Source of the DNA: Branchiostoma floridae
Lineage: Eukaryota > Chordata > Leptocardii > Amphioxiformes > Branchiostomatidae
Direction: 5' to 3'
Assembly: GCF_000003815.2 (NCBI RefSeq)
Contig: NW_023365716.1
Coordinates: forward strand, 472,002-536,001
Length of the DNA: 64,000 bases
The notes under the pieces are model-generated. The model made no database searches, was not told the DNA's origin, and saw only the letters and a program-made list of their open reading frames with translations. Both the position numbers and the translations under genes were made by a program. Positions 50,141 to 60,584 of the stretch are shown piece after piece. How positions within the stretch are numbered: the stretch's first letter is position 1; each line of letters opens with the position of its first letter.

Positions 50141-51338
50141 GGTCACCTGTTTATAACCTAGTTCATAGGAAATATGAACACGACTTAAGAGAATGTTCAT
50201 ATGAAAAACTCTGAATGAATCACCTTAGTGATGTAAATCATTTTTTTTACTCAGTGCTCTATATATATCACTGCTGGAGTAGAGCACTGAAAATGAAGAA
50301 ACGTCTTAACCGCTGTTATATATATATATAACGTTATATATATACTCGATTCAGTGAAAGTAGTTAAACTAGATGCTGATATTACCATTCAAATATGCAT
50401 AAATTAAAGTACTATGCATTCTGTTTGTATCTGACACACATCTGTACACAATACCTTCAGTGATGTTTATGTGACATATTATACGTCGTAGAGTGCATTT
50501 TATAAAATATACAAATAAGACGCTCGGTCGCTCACTCGGTGATTATAGGGGGTTTGGCATTGCCCGACTGCCAAAGAAGTTTATCAACTAGTTAGGCAAA
50601 AGCAGCATACCCTCTGGGTACCAAACTCCGCCCGTTTGGCGCTGTAGGGCCATCGTGGATTGCTAGTGGGCGCTTCAGCACGGCCTAAAGTACTTGACAC
50701 ACATAGTCGTATTAAAAAAAATACAATTTTCATTCCTGCAAATTATGTCACTGAATTCCATTTTTCCCAGACATAGATTACATCCAAATGTGAATCGGTC
50801 CATATCTGGTAACAAATATCGATTTCTATCTTGAAATAGAATTACATTATACTTGGAAATCAATTACTCAGTTTACTGAAAGGACCACCATATAGAATCA
50901 CAGATACATAAAACAAGTTAGTATGTACATAGTTCTGGAAGAATCAAAATATCATGCCATGTCCTCTTATCGCAATGCCGCAAGTTTAAGTGTTAGTATT
51001 ATGTATACGTAAGCAGTCACCCAAATGCTTACCTCAGAGTTGGTTCAGCACATTTGAGCTCGTCCCAGCTGACCACCCTGACCAGGTAAGCATGTCCTTC
51101 AGACAGGAAGACCGCCACATGCCAGCCCAGCTCCCTGGCACCCGTTCTACCACAGATTCGATGTGAAAACGAAAAAAAAATCAATGTAAAAAGTAAACTA
51201 CAAGAAGGTTCTGGAAATAAACAATGTGTGAAGGCGTTGTCCCTACGTGAGTTTGCACCCGTCAGACAGGTTCTGACGTCATTACAGTCAGGTGGGGATC
51301 GGAGAGCGATCTTGGCTGTCAGCTTGCGAGTGGATTTA
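50141..51338. other. Upstream region of B2, no promoter recognised
   Basis: Mostly AT-rich, with short hairpins (50251-50290). Unlike B1 there is no kappa-B/CRE pair within 1.2 kb. The segment at 51229-51330 (CCCGTCAGACAGGTTCTGACGTCA) resembles 52065-52160, a diverged duplicate on the other side of the mariner element. Confidence 0.5.
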
Positions 51339-51916
51339 CGAGGGGCATTCAATAAGTAATGGCCCTGACCCATTTCCCATAGCAGGAGATTAATGAAACT
51401 TGGCACAGTTATTAGTCTTTCTCTTCATAGGAACCACCCAGAGTTTTGCATTTCTCCCATCATTTGATGTAGCTCTGGACACCGTTCTTGTAGGACATCC
51501 CAGGTTGGTCCTCCGACAGATGCCTCATCAATGGCAGAAGAGGGACGACCAGGTCTGGGAGCTGTTTCCACAGACTTCCGACCTTGTTTTAATTCAGGAT
51601 GCCAGCGTTTTACAAGGTCATATGATGGGGCATCATCACCATGAGTTTTTTTCATTTCATCAAAAGTCTCCTTTGGTGTGCGTCCTTTCAAATACAAAAA
51701 CCGGATCACTGCGCGACACTCAACTTGCTCCATTTCACACCTGGTCCATTTCACACCTGACTCAGTTCAAACACCAGTAAATCAGTAACCACAATTAGTT
51801 CAGAGCTGTTTTTTGCAACATAACCCATAGAGATATGACTCATTACACATGCAAAATTTCATCTAGATCAGACAACTGGAAGTGGGTCAGGGCCATTACT
51901 TATTGAATGCCCCTCG
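51339..51916 (-). mobile_element. Non-autonomous mariner-like element with partial transposase
   Basis: 578-bp element with 34-bp perfect inverted ends starting CGAGGGGCATTCAATAAGTA, bordered by TA on both sides. The minus strand (51754-51425) encodes a roughly 75-residue N-terminal transposase-like piece: EQVECRAVIRFLYLKGRTPK, then a second helix-turn-helix-like segment with LVKRWHPELKQGRKSVE and PRPGRPS. The catalytic DDD domain is absent, so it depends on a transposase from elsewhere. Confidence 0.88.
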
Positions 51917-52820
51917 TATGGCAGTTGGTGTTTTTAAAAAAGCTGCACAAACTGATTTTCACAAGTTTATATTCTCAGTTAATCTGAAATGACTATGTAA
52001 CAATTTAAAGGTGTACACAAATCGCATCTCCAATGAACCGTAAAGCACAAACATCGTATGAAGGCGTGTCCCAACGTGAGTGTACCCGTCGGACAACTTT
52101 TGATGTCATGGCGGACATGTTAGAAGGGTAGAGCGCTTATGACTTGCAGTTGGCTAGTGGTTCTACAACTGTTGGTGTTTTTAAAATGGACCTACAAGAT
52201 TAATTTTACTGCAGATTTCCCCAGTTAGCATGGCATTATTGTGTAAGAGTTATAAAATATATAGACGCTTCGCATCTCAAATCAAACATTAAACACAGAA
52301 CAACGCTGCAGTGTTGCAGGTCACCCCTCATGAACGATGGACTCTTCCAGCATGCCCAGTGACGACACTTCGATTATGTTTACTCCGATGGTCATGGCAG
52401 AATCGCCCGAGGTTCGTTGAAGACCAGACCACTGTCAGAATCTAACTGTGTGTGAAATCTAAGGAGACCATTAATTTATTTTATGTATCCCGTGTTAATT
52501 TGTACTGTGAAACTTCAGTGGACATGATGAAATAGCCCAGGGTTTGTTAGCGACCGGTTCATCTCGTTGCACCACATCGAACTGTTCAGCGAAAATCCTA
52601 ACATTGCGAAGTGTTTGCAAAACACCCCTCAACAATGGACTCTTCCAATACTAAAAATATACCGTCATACGATTCGTTACATATCTATTACTCCGCTGAC
52701 AATGGTAAAAAACACATTTGTTAAGTTAAGTGTGACACTTGTTGTTGTTTCTCTTTAAAACTCCAGACCACTGACAATGACAAAGTGTAAGATGCGTGGA
52801 CGGCACTTCGATGGTGTCGT

Positions 52821-53010
52821 GTGTGGCGTAACTGGTAGAGCTTCCGGCTCGGACTCAGAGTCTAGAGGTCCCGAGTTTGATGCCCGCCGTGCCCCCAACG
52901 TTGTTCTCTTCGGAAAGGCACTTTATACGAAAGGCACTTTATACGACCTTCCTTACTTCACCCAGGTGTAAAAATGGGTACCTGACTTCGGTTCGGAAGG
53001 TAAAAGAAAA
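52821..53010 (+). mobile_element. tRNA-type SINE
   Basis: The head 52821-52898 has pol III promoter boxes: a box A-like TGGCGTAACTGGTAGAGC and a box B-like GGTCCCGAGTTTGATGCC. The tail contains GGAAAGGCACTTTATACGA, ACTTCACCCAGGTGTAAAAA and GGGTACCTGACTTCGGTT, a body typical of invertebrate tRNA-SINEs. The head cannot form a full cloverleaf as read, so it is not a tRNA gene. Confidence 0.7.
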
Positions 53011-53149
53011 GTATTAAGCTTCTGTCAGTACTGCGTATGTGGCACTGTTGAGTTACTAACTTGAGTGCAGTGCCACATTGTCGTCGTCTGTCCAAAAGCA
53101 AAATAAATATCGTACGTGACAACCACAATGACAAAGTGACCCAAGGTTA

Positions 53150-53457
53150 CGAGGGGCGGTCAATAAGTAATGCCCCTGACCCATTTTCCAACTTTCATTT
53201 CATCAAAAGTCTTCTTTGGTGCGCGTCCTTTCAAATACAAAAACCGGATCACTGCACGTCACTCAACTGGTTCCTTTCACACCTGGTCCATTTCGCACCT
53301 GACTCAGTTCAAACACCAGCAAATCAGAAACCACAATTAGTTCAGAGCTGTTTTTTGCAACATAACCTATAAGGATATGAATCATTACACATACAAAATT
53401 TCATCTAGATCAGACGACTGGAAATGGGTCAGGGGCATTACTTATTGACTGCCCTCG
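53150..53457. mobile_element. 308-bp deletion derivative of the mariner-like element
   Basis: Ends CGAGGGGCGGTCAATAAGTA and CGAGGGCAGTCAATAAGTAA (complemented), bordered by TA. The interior matches part of the 51339-51916 element, including the TTTCATCAAAAGTC and CAAATACAAAAACCGGATCA stretches, but most of the transposase fragment is deleted. Confidence 0.85.
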
Positions 53458-54008
53458 TATGTTAGACAAATTTGCCATTCGTGCGTACGTGACAACCACA
53501 CTGTTTATTGTGCGTGCCACTCCGACCGATATTAATGGTAAAACTTGCAGAACAGGTCTGCTTATGAACTTTAACCTTCGACATTTTAATGAGTTCAACT
53601 TAAGGCTTTACTTGTTTCATAACCTTCATAGTGAATTATTTTTGCTACTTTGATATACGATAAGAAAGAAGTACATTAGGTTAAAGTCTCTTGGTGTAGT
53701 AATTACCTTTCTTCCCAATTTCTATATGTCTATATGTAAATCATCGAAAGATCTCAAAATTGGTTACTATCTGATAAATCACATTTTTTGTAAGACACTG
53801 GGGGTATTTCAATGTGTGCATTTTTTGACCAGATATCGCTGCTGCTGTCACGTGCAACAGGGTCTCCTCGTATCTGCTTGACTAGAAACAGGTCTTACAA
53901 GTCTGCACGCCCATATGTTCATGCTGATACAAACACGTGGGCGAGACCATTTCGGCTTTTTTTCGGGGGTAGAAATCGCGACATCACGCCTATATTAAGG
54001 TAGTATCT

Positions 54009-55171
54009 CAGGGTGGCTGAGCAAAATTTCAAAATGATATTTTCCAAAAAATAACTATCAATGTTATTTTCTATGTAACTCTATTTTCATAATCTAACAT
54101 ACTTTCCCATCAAATGTTCCTTTTTGTCTGTCAAAATTCAAGGTCAAAGTAGCTGTCTAAAATTACGCAAAAATTTCAAACTCATCATAACTTTTAAAAC
54201 TTGATATCATTGGATAGGTCTTAGTAAAACAAATAGAATGGTTTTTATTTCAACAAAATCGGACATACCGTTAGAGAGTTATGGCCATTGAAAGGCCTGA
54301 AAATTATGCATAATTTCTCTTGATCAGCTAATTAAATATGCAAGATTACAATATCTCTGTACTCATACAAGATACAAGGAAAAAAATTGGTGTACAGGGG
54401 TTTCATAATATGTTGATTTGAATTATTGTCCTGAAATTTATACATCTAGTTCAGAAATGATGAATAATCCTGAATAATTGAGTTCCAGGGGTAATAAAAT
54501 CAGAGTCCACTAATTAAATATGCAAAATCACCATATTTTCCCTATCCTTGAAGATACAAGAAAAAAAAATTAGTATACAGGGGTTTTGGCACATGCTGAA
54601 TTCAAATTTGACCTCAAAAACATCACTTTGGTCTTTTTACAACCTGTAAAAGTGGATTACGTCACTACTACCACAACAACTTGATTTTTACGGCCTAATT
54701 TTTGAAAAACTGTTCATCGAAAATGTGTAAAATTAGTTTTATTATGAAATTTACCCTGTAAGGAAAAACTTCGTGCGCTCCCGACGCAAAACAATGCTAT
54801 TTAGTGCTCCCAAATGCTGTTAGCTAAGGGGTAATTAAAATTTCAGGAAAAAAAATAATAAAAAATCAGCATGACAAGGTATGATAAAATCCACGCGCAG
54901 ATCTATTCAAATCACTATTATGCACATTTCTGAAAAGTTTCAATAATAACAGACAAAATACAAGTCAAAATTTAGGCTTTTTAGGCTTTTTTTTCTAAAC
55001 ATGGGCGTGGCCTAAAAGTAGTTGATGACGTCATTGTGACATCATACCAATTTGCATAAATTATCTTTATGCCTTAGGGTACTACCTTAGAAAAAATCAA
55101 GGTCCATACATTATCTAAGATGGTAATTTTTGAAGACCAAAAACACCCCCCAAAACTCCTCAGCCACCCTG
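54009..55171. mobile_element. 1.16-kb AT-rich element with short inverted ends
   Basis: Begins CAGGGTGGCTGAG and ends with its exact complement CTCAGCCACCCTG. The interior is AT-rich with an internal duplication (GTGTACAGGGGTTT and GTATACAGGGGTTT, about 160 bp apart) and no transposase. I could not define a target duplication, so the boundaries are probable rather than certain. Confidence 0.55.
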
Positions 55172-56038
55172 ATATCGACCAGTGATAGCGGATACTTATA
55201 ACAACGATATTAGTGGCATACAATACTAGTAAAATCAGGGCATGGGGCATTTGACCAGTTGAGTAGGCGAACCATGTACGGAATGGCACTAGTCTTATAA
55301 CGTTCAGTTCTACACTTAGGAATGTTAACATGCATATATCTGCCAAGTGTGTTATGAAGAGTAAACTACGGATTTTTCGGCCGGGTCTGTTATCACACGC
55401 AGGTAAAGAGATAGAACGAACACATACTGCTTGGTTTATCATCATCTTTATGAAGTGGGAGAACTGTGAACGTGATACATGAATTTGTATTCCACGTAAG
55501 TAGTACAATAAGTTTAAGGTCTTTCAAAAGTCTTGATTACATCAAGCGTCAGAAAGCTATTTCTTTTACATTTTCATTGTAATATGTTAAAGATCATTTT
55601 ACATTCTGTTATATGTTATATTCCATACATGTTACATGGATACCTTTCTATGAAAACAGACATTCCTAATCATTGATATAAGGCACTGAACTAGACTAAC
55701 ATCATCAAACTTGCGGAATGCATTCTTCATTGGATACTCAACTTTATTTTTGCTAGCTACATTTCAAGTGATGTAAGATGCCAAATGCAGTCACCTTCAC
55801 ACATTTCGTCAAAACTGTTGTTCTTTGCACACTGACATTTCCAAAAATATTCTGTTCAGCATCCATTCATTGTTCATGTGAAAAGAAAGCAATCTTGCCT
55901 TCTTTTTCAATTGGTCCCCACTCTTATGATACTTTCATCTCAGTTATTTAAAACGCAGATAGAGCAGATAGAATAGTTAAATTTACAATGAATTTGTCTG
56001 CGCAATAAGTAGTACAAATGACTAGAAAGCTTGAGTTT
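55172..56038. other. 3' UTR and downstream spacer of B3
   Basis: No gene recognised. A minus-strand AATAAA at 55748-55743, about 290 bp past the B3 stop, is a plausible polyadenylation signal. Confidence 0.55.
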
Positions 56039-59000
56039 TTAACTGATTGAGAATGAAGGCAATGAGACAGCGAGTTGTTCAAATGAAGCTGGGAAGATTT
56101 CACTGAAAGCCTCAGGTGCCAGGTTTTGACGTGCATGGTCTCTGATGGCAGACAAACGTACCCCACGCTCGATGACGCTTTGTCCGCCGTCATCCATGAA
56201 CCCTCTGGTGTGCATGAGGACCACATTACCATACGTGTCAAAGCCTGGGGAGCCTGAGGAGCCGTGGAACATGACACTTGTGTCGTAAATGGGCTTGCGT
56301 TCGTCTTCTTGGATCATGTAAGGATAGCGAATGTGGATAACATAGCGTTGAGCTACCCCAGCAATGAGGGCAAAGTCAACCATCTTGTTCCCACCAGAAG
56401 GATGGCCGACAAGAACAACCATATTTCTGCTGTCTTCACTCTCTGAGATAAAATGGCCGAGCAGAGGCAAACTTTCAAGACTTCTTCCCATCTCATCTTC
56501 AACTGCCAGCTGCAGGATAGCGTAATCTAGATCCTCACTATAACATTTGAGCAGAGAAGCAGGAGATTCAAAGGGAACTTTATATTCCCTCTCACCAGAC
56601 ACAAAGAATGTTGCAATGTACTGACTAGCTTCATGAACTGACCACAAGGCCCTGCTCATCCATCTATACACATGGTAACATGTGAGGACCTTTCCCTTAT
56701 TCAACAGGAACCCTGTTCCTGAACCCCCCGGCCAGTTGATACGGCACACTGACTTCTTTCTCTCTTGTATTCGATCAAGAATGACTGAATCAAGGCTAAA
56801 GTTGAAACTGTGAGAGAAAACCTCTTCACGGAGTGTTCTCCTGTTCAGCTCTATCCTTCTGTCATCAGCCTCCTTGTTCTTGTCCGGGACGAAGTTCAGG
56901 TTGGGAAAGTTGGCATGCACGATGTCTGTGACTTCACTCTGCAGCTCCAGCAACTGTTTGCTCATTGACTGCTCCCTGTGAACCATAGCAAATACAATAG
57001 ATTACAAATCTACATTATGATCTCAACGAGTAAATGGCTTTGAAGGAAATGGAAGTCATCAGCATAAATCTTCATACTGTTTGATTTGTAGTCAATAAAA
57101 GTACATGTGGCTAATTTCCCAATATAAGCTACCCACCGCAATTATGGACGGAACATAGACTAAAATAAGAAAATCCATATGTTTCAAAAAGGGCATGTAA
57201 TTAGAACGACAAAGTATGTACTTCGGCTAAAGAAGGCAAGTATTTGAGTTGTATTCTATGACAAAGACAAATGTGAACTATAGAAATTACATTGTATCCA
57301 ACTTTTCTACTATTTCTCTCTGTCCAGCCAAGCCCAGTGCGGTCTTCAGCCCTTCTACTGTTGCGTTGGTACGAGCCAGATGTAGCCACTCTTCTAGTAC
57401 TGCCAAACAGCAACTCTCTGCGTCATCCTGGTGCCTCTGGCTGATCTGCTCCATGTCAGATTCTGACAGGCCCAGGTTTATTCCAAGCTCCCGCCAAGGT
57501 GGTATCATTTCAGCAACGATGGGAATGCACCAGGCCACTGTATATAAAAGAACAAAGGGCGATTGTTACAATCATTATATTTTACCAACACATGAGGAGG
57601 CCAGATTTCCTCTCAAAGTTGATTATCTTCTTCAACTTTTCACGCATAAACTTTTCCATTTTTCAGGACCAAATGAAATGTAAGTGTAATTAGGTTGACA
57701 TGTTTGTAGGCTTATGCGTTCTTTAAAAAAAGGTTTTATACAGAAAAAAATAACAACCAAAACATTGCAAGGTCAATACTGTCATTTTCACTTCACTCAA
57801 TTTGTATGGATGCACAGACACCAGATATTCCTACCTGTGTGTTCTGAGGTTCTCAAGCCCCCACTTGGCCTCGCTTCATCATATCTCCGTTGACTTTCTG
57901 CACATCACATGTACAAGAAACGTTTATGTCACTTTCGTCCACCATAGAGAACGTAATGATTGTGTCTAACAGAAAAAAGTTGAAGAAACCACGAATCTCC
58001 GCTTCTTATTGTTACTAGTCTCGAATCTTCATGGTTACTAGTCTAGGTCAGGTTCTCCTTGTGTATTAAACATCATCGGATACTCAGCAAACTATTAGAA
58101 TAAAATTAAACTTTGAACCGGATCAATTATTTCATCCTCATCTTGAATGGGTTTGATTTGCCGGCATTGTCTTTAGTTTTCCAGTGTCTGGCAATAATAG
58201 AACTCACCTTTAACTTTTCGTAGATGCAACAGGAGATCCTTGACCATCTCCGGGACGTTCCTCTTAGGATGGACGAGGTTCTCTCCCTTTGATGCCGCCG
58301 CCTCCACCTCTTCCCTGCTGTAGGCGTGAGGCTGCGGTCTGTGTTCCCGGAGGTCCAGGGCGCTGAGCACCATGTCCCGTGACCTGGCTCCGGGGCTGGT
58401 CTCGTGCAGCAGGCGGTACGTCATGTCCATCAGGAGGTCCATGATGGAGTTGCAGTCCTCCCTGCTGCCATCATTGCTTCTGACGAAGATGTTGAGCTGC
58501 CTCTTGTCCTGCGTGATCTGAAGCAGCGCTTCGGCCTTCCCGTCGGTACATTTGGCGCTGTTCTTCCACAGGCGAGGCCAGCTGAACTTGTCCGGGTGCG
58601 CCTGCATCAGCAGCGTCTGCAGCCGCGGGAACAGGTCGCACGAGAAGCTGTCGATCTCCGTGCGGCCTCGGATCTGCAGACCGAAGTAGACAGACTTGCT
58701 GGACACAGGAGACCACGCCGCCTCTTCCATCTCCTGCTGCAGCAGGCTGGGGAGGATGAAGATGCGACCGTCGTACGTGTGGCAGAGCTGGAAGTCCTGG
58801 AGGAGTTTGATCAGCAGAGGGATGTCGGCAACGGCACCGAAGACACGGGTGAGCTCCTCAACGGTGACGCAATCGTCTGCAGTCCGCGCGATCTTGTCAA
58901 TAGGGAAGTTGTCCGGAGCGAGCAGAGCTCCGAAAACGGATGTGAACAGCCACTGGGGGTCCAACACTACCAACGAGTCGGCTTTACGGCTGAGGTAAAT

Positions 59001-59751
59001 GATCTAAGTGAAATATTTTGAGCAAATGGTGGCCGATAATGTAACTTCTTTTCACACGAGATAACAGTACTCAAGCTTGAACAGGCTGGATTTATAACTA
59101 TTGTTTGTTATGTACAGATTAGGGCTTTGAACAGACAGTCGTTACATAAAATAATGTGTGTTAGATATTGTATTCCTTTGATCCTTTGACATATTTGTGC
59201 TTGTACAATGCATTTTAGCTTCACATAGCTGAAATGGATTTTGAAATGGCTTCGGCCAAATGAAGACATTGCCACAGACCGTCAGTTATTTTTTTAAAGG
59301 ACTGTAATCAAAACACACAATTTTTCCTATGCCCTGCCGACGTACCTAGTCCCTCGACCTGATCTGGTGGTTGGAGAAATAGTTACACAGACATTTTGTC
59401 AATTGTTCCTACCATGTCAGGGGTTTAAAAGCAGATTGTTATAATGTCGTTGAAGTTGGTTTTTAAAAGCCACAAAAGTCTCTGCCGTAACGCTACTCAG
59501 CACAGCTCTAAATAGCGACTCTTCAAGAAATTTTCTATGAATAAACAAATACTCTAACATACCTCCCCCTCATCGTGAAGGTACGATGACGCCAGGTGTA
59601 CGATACGTGACTCAATGGTGCCATACGTTGCCTGCCTGACAGCTGTCAGGAAGTCCTGCCATTCCATCACTGGAAAAATCTTCCTTTCCCGCCTCCGGCT
59701 TTCAATCAGTGTCAACATCTCGACACAGACCTTTGGGACCTGTGGTCTTTG
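56039..59751 (-). CDS. B3: COR-Death-FAM111-like serine protease (5' end missing)
   Basis: Exons: 59751-59563, 59003-58208, 57897-57835, 57537-57291, 56975-56039 (743 codons). Phases close at every junction (0,1,1,2), which is the main support for one gene. Residues 1-328: COR exons close to those of B2 (VVLDPQWLFTSVFG, DLREHRPQPHAYSREEVE). 329-349: symmetric phase 1-1 linker exon. 350-432: Death domain (PPWRELGINLGLSESDMEQI, ATVEGLKTALGLAGQREIVE). About 432-743: a short helical lead, then a trypsin-fold protease with GSGTGFLLN, His533 in LTCYHV, Asp582 in LDYAILQL and Ser672 in HGSSGSPGF; YDTS and LMHTRGF around it are FAM111-like. Inferred: a Death-recruited or GTPase-gated protease. The last splice (ACAAT/GTAATT) forms the Met codon at 432 and has a weak donor. 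Ankyrin and ROC exons are not in the window: homology to B1/B2 stops near 60203. Confidence 0.8.
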
Positions 59752-60341
59752 CTGTGAATATTCGAAATGTAGTTAGTGTCTACTACTTTACATAGTGCGA
59801 GACTGATGAGTTATAGAAAGGGTTTCTATTGTATATCGAAACTGTCCAAACAGCAAAAGCGATCGCGGGTGTCACAGAAAGGTACATAGTGTTACGCCTT
59901 GGCTGGATCACATAACGATGCCATGATTTTCAAAGGGACAAAATATCGCGGTTCCTAACCGAATAGGTAGTCCGAATCCTGTTCAAATCATTTGTCTTAC
60001 TTGATATTTTGCTACCTTCTTTAAGGCTCTCAATCTTCACTATCAGTTAATATTTTGCCATACATTTAAGCGGGTTATTAGCATTTGATTGAAATAAATC
60101 TCAGGTACTTGCAATGTAATACATTTAGGGTTATATTATGTAAACCTGAAGTAAAGGGTTTATGCCAAAAATAAATACTTTCAAAACTTTCTGTTCATTA
60201 CCACTGCATGAAATATCGGATTTACCAAACTTACCATTGGTGTGTAAATACCTGGTAAATCTGATGTACAATATTTACCCAAATTTAGCACATATTTACC
60301 CGGTAAAATTTGGATAAATACGGGTAAATGCTGGTAATGCA
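59752..60341. other. Remaining COR-1/COR-2 intron of B3 and its breakpoint
   Basis: 59752 to about 60202 aligns with the matching introns of B2 (about 39966-40063) and, in its middle part, better with B1 (TGTCCA.GCAG..AAGCGA...GGTGTCAC). Homology ends at the position of the COR-1 donor. From 60203 the sequence becomes AT-rich with palindromic TTTACC.GGTAAA motifs, unrelated to the ROCO genes. Confidence 0.7.
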
Positions 60342-60584
60342 CCCTGATATAAGGCCTTAAACAGGGGTACATCTATTGCATTGTCAGGGATGGGCCCTCT
60401 TTTATGGCCTTATATAGGGGTACATGTGTTACATTGTTAGGGATGGACCCTGGTATAAGGCCTTATATAGGGGTACATGTGTTACATTGTTAGGGATGGA
60501 CCCTGGTATAAGGCCTTCTATAGGGGTGCATGTATTACATTGTCAGGGATGGACCCTGGTATAAGGCCTTATATAGGGGTGCGG
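60342..60584. repeat. 53-bp minisatellite, 4-5 units
   Basis: Units of the type GGATGGACCCTGGTATAAGG with CCTTATATAGGGGTACATG, spaced exactly 53 bp (60441, 60494, 60547). Older, diverged units precede them. The array runs directly into the 59-bp array. Confidence 0.9.

Noticed and set aside
52821-52898. tRNA gene
   Set aside because: Box A and B are present but arms do not pair into a cloverleaf and a standard SINE body follows.
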